Below the pieces are notes generated by a model that saw only the letters and a list, made by a program, of their open reading frames with translations, was not told where the DNA came from and ran no database searches. Position numbers and translations under genes: made by a program. From the NCBI GenBank assembly GCA_030626685.1, contig DAOUTL010000067.1, forward strand, positions 1-7,021: a stretch of 7,021 nt of DNA. The letters are read 5' to 3'. Below are positions 1-4,985 of this stretch, piece after piece. Each line of letters opens with the position of its first letter. The first letter of the stretch is position 1. Source of the stretch: Candidatus Bathyarchaeota archaeon (GTDB taxonomy: Archaea; Thermoproteota; Bathyarchaeia; Bathyarchaeales; Bathycorpusculaceae).

Positions 1-288
1 ACATCTGGCGATGTCGTGATCAAGTGTTCCGCAAGTTGTAACTATAACATCTACAAGTTTTCTTTTCACAAGTTCTTTTAGGGCTCCTCTTGTTCCAGTG
101 GCTACAATGTTCGCTGGGAAGGAGAGAAACTTTACGCAATCAGCATCTTTGGTCATGTTCTCTAAAATTCTTGCACCTAGAGCTAGCTTTCCAGCAGTGA
201 AACCCCAAGCTTTTTCCATCTGCAAAACAAGCTCGTCAACGGACATGCTCTCAAAAAAACTGTAATCTTCAACCACATCGTTTAACAT
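1..288 (-). CDS. dys: Deoxyhypusine synthase, N-terminal part (runs off the left edge)
   Basis: Only the first 96 codons are inside the window and the reading frame is open at base 1. Known family role: NAD-dependent transfer of the aminobutyl group of spermidine to a lysine of archaeal aIF5A, the first step of hypusine formation, in the cytoplasm. The visible protein contains FLSFPANIVATGTRG followed by LVDVIVTTCGTLDHDIAR, which matches the conserved VDVIVTTxGxxxHDIAR core of the family. The usual length is roughly 300-350 residues, and the catalytic lysine lies beyond the window. I chose ATG at 288 because GAGGG at 297-301 sits eight bases upstream and no ATG, GTG or TTG codon was found in frame just above it. 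An out-of-frame ATG at 310 overlaps this start. A TATA-like element lies near 345-356. A deoxyhypusine synthase-like paralogue with another amine substrate cannot be excluded from the N-terminus alone. Confidence 0.88.
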   Translation of the reverse strand, partial: MLNDVVEDYSFFESMSVDELVLQMEKAWGFTAGKLALGARILENMTKDADCVKFLSFPANIVATGTRGALKELVKRKLVDVIVTTCGTLDHDIARC

Positions 289-296
289 GCAATTTT

Positions 297-301
297 CCCT
301 C
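297..301 (-). promoter_or_regulatory. Shine-Dalgarno sequence of dys
   Basis: Read on the minus strand this is GAGGG, eight bases before the ATG at 288. It decides that start over the out-of-frame ATG at 310, which has no ribosome binding site. Confidence 0.6.
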
Positions 302-344
302 TTCAGCCATGTTAAATTTACTGAGGAAAACACCCGACTGCTTC

Positions 345-356
345 AAAAGCTTAAAC
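345..356 (-). promoter_or_regulatory. Possible TATA box for dys
   Basis: The minus strand reads GTTTAAGCTTTT here, an AT-rich TATA-like element. Transcription would start near 325, giving a 5' leader of about 35 bases before the ATG at 288. It is a weak match, judged by position and composition only. Confidence 0.35.
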
Positions 357-497
357 ATGCCTTAACCTTATTAATCTATTCCCTAAAACTATTAATCATA
401 GAAACGGCAAGTCTGAGGAACTAACACTCAAAAAGGTATAAGTCCACACGTCTTGAATATGGATGTTGCCTCACCTTTACAACGCATAGACACGATT

Positions 498-519
498 CAA
501 GCTCACAGGCTTGTCTGTT
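498..519 (+). terminator. Hairpin followed by a T run, of unclear purpose
   Basis: CAAGC at 498-502 can pair with GCTTG at 509-513 around a six-base loop, and TCTG plus a T-rich run follows directly. This resembles an intrinsic terminator on the plus strand. No plus-strand gene ends just upstream, so it could end a small RNA or readthrough transcript, or be chance in AT-rich DNA. Confidence 0.25.
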
Positions 520-551
520 TTTATATTTTGCTCTTTAAATCCAGCGAAGTA

Positions 552-560
552 TTTTATATG
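552..560 (+). promoter_or_regulatory. TATA box upstream of the metallopeptidase pseudogene
   Basis: TTTTATATG is preceded by a purine-rich BRE-like GCGAAG. The expected transcription start is near 580-585, so the message would be almost leaderless for the ATG at 588. GTGAT at 578-582 could alternatively act as a short Shine-Dalgarno sequence if transcription starts earlier. Confidence 0.45.
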
Positions 561-587
561 CAATTAATGATTATCATGTGATTTCAA

Positions 588-1467
588 ATGAAGCAACAAT
601 GCAAAATAATAGATACCTTTCCAAGCTTCTTAACCCACTGGAGTAGTGCATGCTCTCGCAGTTTACATGAACAAATCGAACTTTGGCTGACCTCCTACAT
701 GAAGAAGTATCCGGAACTGTTGCAAAAACAAGTGCAATGTTATGAAGATGAAAACATAGATTGGCGGAAAGTAGCCAGAAAAATCTTCCCAACATTCCCA
801 CTCCGTTTTCCTTTAATGCAAAAGGCAAGAGAGAACATTAAAACTATTTGCAATTCCATCTGCATGAAAGCATCGCAGAGATTAGAACTCAACTTCAACA
901 TAACCTTAGTCATATACGTTGGCATTGGATGCGGGGCAGGATGGACAACAACCTACAGCGGACAGCCGTCGATACTCCTAGGACTTGAAAACATCGCAGA
1001 ACAAAAATGGCACACAAAAAGTAAACTTCAATGTCTCATATCCCATGAAATTGGGCATCTCGTACACATGAAATGGCGAGACGAATGGGAAACCTTCGAA
1101 AAAAACGAAGACCCGCTATTCCAACTTTACAGTGAAGGATTCGCCCAAAGATGCGAACACGTAATAGTCGGAAAAGAAACATGGCACATGGCACGAAACA
1201 AAAAAATGGCTTTCATGGTGTCAACAAAAACAAAGCTTCTTAGCTAAAGAATTTCTGAAAAGACTGAAAAAACAAGCATCAGTAAACGATTTTTTCGGCT
1301 CATGGTTCAACATCCAAGGTAAAAGTTAAACAGGCTACTTTCTAGGACACTCTTTCATTTGCGAGCTTGAAAAAACCCGCAGTCTAAAAGAAATAGCACT
1401 TCTAGACATTAAGGAAGTAAGAAAACTAGCCATCCAATTTTTAAAATACACAGCAAAAAATAGATAA
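588..1467 (+). pseudogene. Zinc metallopeptidase (HExxH, gluzincin type), disrupted by a frameshift and a stop
   Basis: The first open frame gives 219 residues from the ATG at 588 to TAA at 1245-1247. The zinc site HEIGH is at residues 153-157, and YSEGFAQRCEH at about 181-191 supplies a glutamate (E183) suited to be the third zinc ligand, as in gluzincins. Homology appears to continue in the +1 frame: WLSWCQQKQSFLAKEFLKR, then VNDFFGSWFNIQGKS, a stop at 1327-1329, then TGYFLGH and a helical tail ending at 1465-1467. Together these form one protein of about 290 residues. The frameshift most simply sits in the seven-A run at 1200-1206 (one extra A), and the stop replaces one residue between GKS and TGYFLGH. 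There is no signal peptide, so it would be cytoplasmic. The substrate is unknown. Two independent lesions argue for a pseudogene, although assembly errors could explain either one. Confidence 0.75.
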
Positions 1468-1503
1468 AGAATCAACTTTTTAAGAGGATTACAACAATAA
1501 ACG

Positions 1504-1512
1504 TTAAATATT
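1504..1512 (+). promoter_or_regulatory. TATA box of the histone gene
   Basis: TTAAATATT lies 37-45 bases before the histone ATG. A start of transcription near 1532-1535 would leave a short leader that just holds the Shine-Dalgarno sequence at 1537-1543. Confidence 0.5.
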
Positions 1513-1536
1513 GCTTTAAACAGAAAAAGAGGCTAT

Positions 1537-1543
1537 GGAGGAG
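1537..1543 (+). promoter_or_regulatory. Shine-Dalgarno sequence of the histone gene
   Basis: GGAGGAG lies five bases before the ATG at 1549. It is the strongest ribosome binding site in the window, fitting a highly expressed protein. The ATG at 1535 is out of frame and is not used. Confidence 0.75.
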
Positions 1544-1548
1544 TCTTT

Positions 1549-1770
1549 ATGGGTGGTTTAGAATTAGCAGTTGCTCCAATGCACAGGCTATGCAAAAAGG
1601 CTGGAGCCGAGAGAGTAAGCGAGGCAGCGGCAAAAGAACTAGCTAAGGTATTAGAGGGAATCGGCATAAAAATTGCCAAAGAAGCCTTGGATTTTGCAAT
1701 GCACGCTGGAAGAAAAACAGTAAAGGCTGAAGACATAGAAATCGCAGCTAGAAAAGTTATGGGCAGGTAA
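1549..1770 (+). CDS. Archaeal histone
   Basis: This 73-residue protein is a single histone fold with almost no tails, the usual size for archaeal histones of the HMfA/HMfB type. Such proteins dimerise and wrap DNA, and can stack into longer chromatin fibres. The hallmark segments are AGAERVS at residues 18-24 and HAGRKTVKAEDIEIA at 52-66. Against HMfB, from memory, the DNA-contacting residues R10, R19, K53 and T54 correspond to R13, R22, K56 and T57, and the stacking residue G16 corresponds to G19. All are kept, so extended polymers are plausible. Residue 15 is a cysteine, which is uncommon in these proteins. The gene is monocistronic, with its own TATA box, a strong Shine-Dalgarno sequence and a pyrimidine-rich tract just after the stop. 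It is intact although broken genes lie on both sides. Confidence 0.95.
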   Translation: MGGLELAVAPMHRLCKKAGAERVSEAAAKELAKVLEGIGIKIAKEALDFAMHAGRKTVKAEDIEIAARKVMGR

Positions 1771-1782
1771 ACTTAACTTCAC

Positions 1783-1795
1783 CTTCTCTCTTTTT
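1783..1795 (+). terminator. Pyrimidine/T-rich tract after the histone gene
   Basis: CTTCTCTCTTTTT begins twelve bases after the histone stop codon. Archaeal polymerase commonly ends transcription at T-rich tracts without a hairpin, and the placement fits the end of a one-gene transcript. Confidence 0.4.
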
Positions 1796-1838
1796 ATGAT
1801 AAAACCAAAAATAGCCACTTATTTTTCCAGCTGAAACA

Positions 1839-1874
1839 TCTCTGAAGAGTCCAGAGAAATTGGAAATAATTCCA
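1839..1874. repeat. Two adjacent small inverted repeats
   Basis: TCTCTG (1839-1844) pairs with CAGAGA (1852-1857) across seven bases. TGGAA (1861-1865) pairs with TTCCA (1870-1874) across four bases. Both are perfect but short, and chance is a real possibility. They lie between the histone gene and the end of the minus-strand open frame. Confidence 0.25.
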
Positions 1875-1886
1875 GTGTAGCAATCA

Positions 1887-2090
1887 TTATTCCTTTTCTG
1901 GCTTTCTGAAGGTTTCCTCTGGCTTAGCCATTACTCCATGTTGACTCTGCAATATCAAGATGTCTGGGCGTTCCACAAGCTCCTGTTTCTCATATGACGA
2001 CTGCAACTCACTCGCAATTGTCTGCTCCCAGCTTTTGTATTTGTCCTCAGGTTTGAGTTTTGCAGTTGATACTGGTTTCTGCCATGCATT
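1887..2090 (-). pseudogene. Unrecognised minus-strand gene remnant without a start codon
   Basis: The frame is open for 67 codons, from just below a TGA at 2091-2093 to TAA at 1887-1889, with no ATG near its beginning. The translation is hydrophilic and looks coding. It includes KLKPEDKYKSWEQTIASEL, then ELVERPDILILQSQHGVMA, and ends KPEETFRKPEKE. I do not recognise the family. The beginning overlaps, on the opposite strand, the start of the radical SAM remnant, so it reads like the tail of a gene that lost its front at a rearrangement junction. It may instead be a chance open frame, since no promoter or ribosome binding site can be assigned. Confidence 0.35.
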
Positions 2091-2280
2091 TCATGGATCC
2101 CTACAACTTTGACTTAGAAAAAGTTCAACACTGTGTAATCCATATGCAGTGCCAGAGGGACGTATAATCCCATTCTGCGCCATGAACTCCATTCACCGCC
2201 AAGAAATCGAGAAAAAGTTTGGAATGTCCATTCAAGAGTGGCGAAACAAACATAAAGTTGAAATAACCCGCTACGCTTAG
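2066..2280 (+). pseudogene. C-terminal remnant of a radical SAM protein, with a one-base deletion
   Basis: One frame encodes SAMHFMDPYNFDLEKVQHCVIH up to about 2143. The -1 frame continues with YAVPEGRIIPFCAMNSIHR and a helical tail ending RYA at the TAG 2278-2280. Sharing T2143 between the two frames rebuilds an uninterrupted protein, so the simplest explanation is loss of one T near 2141-2145. The pattern MDPYNFD, CVIHYA.P.GR and IIPFCAMN..HR resembles, from memory, the C-terminal end of archaeal radical SAM proteins of the MJ0619/tetraether lipid synthase-like group. The 4Fe-4S CxxxCxxC motif and the whole barrel are absent: a TGA at 2054-2056 closes the frame, and no matching sequence was seen upstream. 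About 70 residues remain of a protein that normally has several hundred, so it cannot be functional. The exact subfamily is uncertain. Confidence 0.6.
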
Positions 2281-2336
2281 ATGTAGAAAACCTAAAGAAT
2301 CACGAAGCAACTTTCAGTTAATGGAAGCTGGTGAGC

Positions 2337-2657
2337 ATGGGCGGGAAAAAGAAAATCGGTCTAAAGAAGATGGAACGCATGCAAATGAGAAGAGGCGAAC
2401 AGGAGAGAAGGAAAAAGGAGAAAACGGTGGGGCCTAAAGAAAAGAAATCACCAGGAATAATTCCGCCAGACCCCAAAAGCGAAAAAATAGTTGACGAACT
2501 AAAAAGGATGCGGGTTCTAACACCATACACTGTGGCTTCACGCTTCAACATACGAATAAGCGCAGCCAAAGGCTTCTTAAAACAACTAGAAGAAAAAGGC
2601 GTGGTTCAACTGGTTTCCGGAAACCACAGCATCAAAATATACAAAGCAGTAGACTAA
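2337..2657 (+). CDS. rps25e: Small ribosomal subunit protein eS25 (S25e)
   Basis: This 106-residue protein has a lysine/arginine-rich N-terminal tail (about residues 1-40, including MGGKKK and RRKKEK) followed by a winged-helix domain at about 47-106. Diagnostic stretches are VLTPYTVASRFNIRISAAK (60-78) and LEEKGVVQLVSGNHSIKIY, which align with the ITPY-A-----ISIS-AR and VV-L-S-----IY pattern of archaeal and eukaryotic eS25. The protein binds the head region of the 30S subunit through rRNA. I prefer ATG 2337 because archaeal homologues begin MGG-K, although GTG at 2331 is in frame and adds two residues. GGTGA just before the ATG is too close to be an ideal ribosome binding site. No clear TATA box is visible. 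Euryarchaeota generally lack eS25, which helps place the organism in the TACK archaea. Confidence 0.9.
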   Translation: MGGKKKIGLKKMERMQMRRGEQERRKKEKTVGPKEKKSPGIIPPDPKSEKIVDELKRMRVLTPYTVASRFNIRISAAKGFLKQLEEKGVVQLVSGNHSIKIYKAVD

Positions 2658-2691
2658 ACTCCACATGGATCTGGATTCCACTTCCCACAGC

Positions 2692-2700
2692 TTCTTAAAA
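2692..2700 (+). promoter_or_regulatory. Possible TATA box for the 158-residue protein gene
   Basis: TTCTTAAAA lies 23-31 bases before the TTG at 2723. At normal archaeal spacing, transcription would start at or next to the TTG, making a leaderless message and explaining why no good Shine-Dalgarno sequence is seen. Confidence 0.3.
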
Positions 2701-2722
2701 CCGCCATGGGTTCGGAATCTAA

Positions 2723-3199
2723 TTGGAATTTCCCGAAAGAATCTATACAAGTGAAGAAGTTAAAAAAGCCAAGAAACTCGTCGATGAGGGCTACAGACAT
2801 CGTTTAAGAGTTAAAGGAAGCCCGAGCTTCAAGCAGAAAGTGAAACAAGCGCTGAAACTTGTTAAAACTGCTGACTACTACAATTTTTTAAGAACGTATA
2901 TTCGCAACGTAATAGAAATCGACGGTTTAACCCAGCTTCGCGGGGCAGACGCGGCAATCTGGGCGAACAAGTATGCTGTTGAAAACCCTGTGGATGCAGC
3001 CAGCCTTTTCATACAAAAAGCCAATCACATGAAAGAATATCTTGAATGCAAGCTTTACTATGGTGGCGCAGCAGAGAGGCGCTCAGTTGAAAAACGCATA
3101 GAATTCCTTGAAACATTGAAGAGGAAAAGCCTGAAAAAAGAAGTAAAAGAGGAATGTGAGAGACTTTTAAAATTCTGGAGTGAAAGCTCCCTACTCTAA
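2723..3199 (+). CDS. Uncharacterised archaeal protein, all-helical
   Basis: I do not recognise a named family. The 158-residue product is charged, lacks signal peptides and membrane segments, and appears almost entirely helical. Notable stretches are YRHRLRVKGSPSFKQKVKQAL at about 24-44, YYNFLRTYIRNVIEIDGLTQLRG, and KANHMKEYLECKLYYGGAAERRSVEKRI near 98-125, whose mix of aromatic and basic residues looks conserved. The C-terminal 30 residues are lysine/glutamate-rich. The start is TTG at 2723, directly after an in-frame TAA (2720-2722), so no longer version is possible, and no ATG or GTG follows early in the frame. The gene follows eS25 by 65 bases on the same strand and may share its transcript or use the weak TATA-like element at 2692-2700. 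Its 3' end overlaps the convergent gene's end by nine bases. A nucleic-acid or ribosome link is only a guess from its neighbour and basic charge. Confidence 0.75.
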   Translation: MEFPERIYTSEEVKKAKKLVDEGYRHRLRVKGSPSFKQKVKQALKLVKTADYYNFLRTYIRNVIEIDGLTQLRGADAAIWANKYAVENPVDAASLFIQKANHMKEYLECKLYYGGAAERRSVEKRIEFLETLKRKSLKKEVKEECERLLKFWSESSLL

Positions 3200-3577
3200 A
3201 AGCTCAACTCTGATTTTTGTTCCGCTCTTTACTTGTTTAAACAGTTCGAGATTCTTAGTTATCCTGCCCAAAACATTCACTGGACTGTAGGGCTGTGATT
3301 CCCCGTGGAATACACATATGGCACTTCCCATGGGCCAAAATGCAATGGTTCCCTTTTCAACGACGCCTTTCGCTTTCTCTTCTCCCATTTTAATTGGCGT
3401 TTCAAAGTAGACTTCTTCCTTCCATAGGGCTGCTCTGCCCTCTATCGGAAGCTTCCTAACTATCATGTCTATGGTTCTAGGCGCTAAAAAGCGTACGAGC
3501 TCTCCTTCTGCTTCCCCCAGTCCCTCGAGTATGAATTTTATCTTTATGCGTGAGATTTCTGCTTCTTCACCGCTCAT
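3191..3577 (-). CDS. Cyclophilin-like fold protein (DUF369 / TM1367-like family)
   Basis: The 128-residue product matches the small cyclophilin-like beta-barrel family found in archaea and thermophilic bacteria. Family-like features are GELVRFLAPRTIDMIVRKLP at about 25-44, then EGRAALWKEEVYFETP at 46-61, GTIAFWPMGSAICVFHG at 76-92, and SPVNVLGRI at 98-106. Members share the fold of peptidyl-prolyl isomerases, but prolyl isomerase activity is not established and the true ligand is unknown. There is no signal peptide. Its ATG overlaps the stop of the upstream P-loop gene by one base (TAATG), a sign of translational coupling and joint expression. The stop TAG lies inside the last codons of the convergent plus-strand gene. 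Family assignment rests on pattern recognition without a search. Confidence 0.8.
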   Translation of the reverse strand: MSGEEAEISRIKIKFILEGLGEAEGELVRFLAPRTIDMIVRKLPIEGRAALWKEEVYFETPIKMGEEKAKGVVEKGTIAFWPMGSAICVFHGESQPYSPVNVLGRITKNLELFKQVKSGTKIRVELLE

Positions 3578-4905
3578 TATTCCACTCTTCTTTGAAGAAA
3601 CTCTTCCAGAATTTCCTCGAGAGAGACTGGACCCAATACTTTGAGTTCGTATTTCACTCTTACGGTTGGCTTGTCAACAGTCACAACCCTTCTTAAGTCG
3701 ATGGGTGTCCCAATAACCACAACGTCGCAAGGTGTGCGGTCAATTGTTTCCTTAAGCTCAGATATTTGTTTTTCACCATAACCTACTGCTGGAAGAATTG
3801 CCCCTAAATGCGTGTATTTCTCATAAGTTTCTTTTATCGAGCCGACAGCGTATGGTTTCGGGTCTACGATTTCGCCCGCTCCAAGCTTTTTTGCTATTAT
3901 TGTTGCAGCTCCATAGGGCATGTTGCCATGTGTTAGTGTTGGACCATCCTCAATTACTAGGACTCGCTTTCCTTTGATTAATTCGGTTTTGTCAGCGGTT
4001 ATGGGTGAGGCTGCATCCAATATTGTAGCGTTTGGGTTAACCATCCTAATGTTTTCTTTAACCTTTTCTACGTTTTTTGTGTCTGCAGTGTCAACCTTGT
4101 TTATTATTACAACGTTTGCCATTCGCAAATTAGCCTCACCGGGATGATAAGTGACCTCATGTCCAGCTCTGTGCGGGTCAGCCACAACTATGTGTAGGTC
4201 TGGCTTGTAGAACGGTAAGTCGTTGTTGCCTCCATCCCAGACGATGATGTCCGCTTCTTTTTCCGCTTCTCTCAGAATTTTTTCGTAGTCAACCCCGGCA
4301 TAAACAATTATGCCGTTGTCTATGTGCGGCTCGTATTCTTCTCTTTCCTCAATAGTGCACTCATGTTTATCCAAGTCCTCATATGAAGCGAAACGCTGGC
4401 AAATCTGCTTTCTTAGGTCTCCGTAGGGCATAGGATGCCTGATAACAACAACCCTCAAACCTTTGCTCTTCAAAATTTTCGCAACTTGCCTTGAAGTTTG
4501 GCTTTTCCCCGAGCCGGTTCTTACGGCACACACAGAAACAACTGGCACCTTTGCCTTCAGCATCGTTGTTTTTGGACCCATTAGGCGGAAGTCTGCACCG
4601 TTTGCCAATGCTATAGAGGCCTTATGCATAACGTATTCGTGTGGAACATCGCTGTAGGCGAAGATGACTTGGTCAACGTCATGTTCCTTTATCAGCTTTG
4701 GCAGTTTCTCTTCCGGATAAATTGGTATGCCGTTCGGATAGTTTGAACCTGCAAGCTCTGGCGGATAGCTTCTTTCTTCTATGCCAGGAATCTGCGTGGC
4801 TGTGAAAGCCACAACTTCACAGGCATCATTATTTCTAAAGTAGACATTGAAGTTATGGAAGTCCCTACCAGCCGCACCCATTATAATAACTTTAATTCTC
4901 CGCAT
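3577..4905 (-). CDS. Cyclic 2,3-diphosphoglycerate synthetase-like P-loop NTPase
   Basis: From the ATG at 4905 the protein has 442 residues. It opens with MRRIKVIIMGAAGRDFHNFN, a Rossmann-like start typical of this family. A P-loop follows at 127-135 (AVRTGSGKS), then an acidic DGGNND at 224-229, NKVD at 269-272 resembling the GTPase G4 motif, and VIEDGPTLTHG at 317-327. The characterised relative, from Methanothermus fervidus, closes 2,3-diphosphoglycerate to its cyclic form using ATP. The family is far wider than cyclic-DPG-making organisms and is often labelled simply GTPase, so the reaction here is uncertain. A TTG at 4935 is in frame and adds ten residues, but the ATG has GAGG about ten bases upstream and gives the normal N-terminus. 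A good TATA box lies at 4963-4970. The stop overlaps the start of the cyclophilin-like gene, forming a two-gene operon. Confidence 0.85.
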   Translation of the reverse strand: MRRIKVIIMGAAGRDFHNFNVYFRNNDACEVVAFTATQIPGIEERSYPPELAGSNYPNGIPIYPEEKLPKLIKEHDVDQVIFAYSDVPHEYVMHKASIALANGADFRLMGPKTTMLKAKVPVVSVCAVRTGSGKSQTSRQVAKILKSKGLRVVVIRHPMPYGDLRKQICQRFASYEDLDKHECTIEEREEYEPHIDNGIIVYAGVDYEKILREAEKEADIIVWDGGNNDLPFYKPDLHIVVADPHRAGHEVTYHPGEANLRMANVVIINKVDTADTKNVEKVKENIRMVNPNATILDAASPITADKTELIKGKRVLVIEDGPTLTHGNMPYGAATIIAKKLGAGEIVDPKPYAVGSIKETYEKYTHLGAILPAVGYGEKQISELKETIDRTPCDVVVIGTPIDLRRVVTVDKPTVRVKYELKVLGPVSLEEILEEFLQRRVE

Positions 4906-4962
4906 GTTGCGATTCCTCGCCAAAACCTCGAACAAAGGGATTCAATACTACCGAAATCATTA

Positions 4963-4970
4963 CATATAAA
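4963..4970 (-). promoter_or_regulatory. TATA box of the P-loop NTPase / cyclophilin-like operon
   Basis: The minus strand reads TTTATATG, the clearest TATA box in the window, inside the short gap after the aminotransferase stop. Transcription would start near 4940, about 35 bases before the ATG at 4905, so this pair can be expressed independently of the aminotransferase. Confidence 0.6.
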
Positions 4971-4985
4971 CCTTAACGTGGCAAC

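Larger units (their letters stand above)
289..587. other. Divergent intergenic region between dys and the metallopeptidase pseudogene
   Basis: This 299-base AT-rich stretch separates two divergent genes and should hold both promoters. It contains a possible TATA box for dys (345-356), a hairpin followed by a T run (498-519) and a TATA box for the plus-strand gene (552-560). I looked for tRNA features such as a T-loop with a matching acceptor stem and found none. A 20-codon minus-strand frame (428-487) exists but has no convincing start signal. Confidence 0.6.

Noticed and set aside
428..487. A 20-codon minus-strand frame (start near 487, stop at 428-430) in the dys upstream gap
   Set aside because: It is too short, has no good ribosome binding site, and I recognise no family. 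The coding look of its residues could be chance.
480..515. A possible tRNA-like stretch containing GATTCAAGC
   Set aside because: No five-base T-stem, acceptor stem or anticodon arm can be paired around it on either strand.
2125..2310. A 61-codon minus-strand frame across the radical SAM remnant
   Set aside because: The plus-strand reading gives a family-like peptide once one base is restored, whereas this frame shows no recognisable motif.
2318..2569. An 83-codon minus-strand frame with a phenylalanine-rich stretch
   Set aside because: It is antisense to the lysine-rich N-terminus of eS25; AAA and AAG codons read backwards give Phe and Leu.
3920..4147. A hydrophobic 75-codon plus-strand frame that looks membrane-like
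   Set aside because: It is the reverse complement of the P-loop NTPase coding region, whose motifs are clear, so the hydrophobic run is an artefact of the opposite strand.
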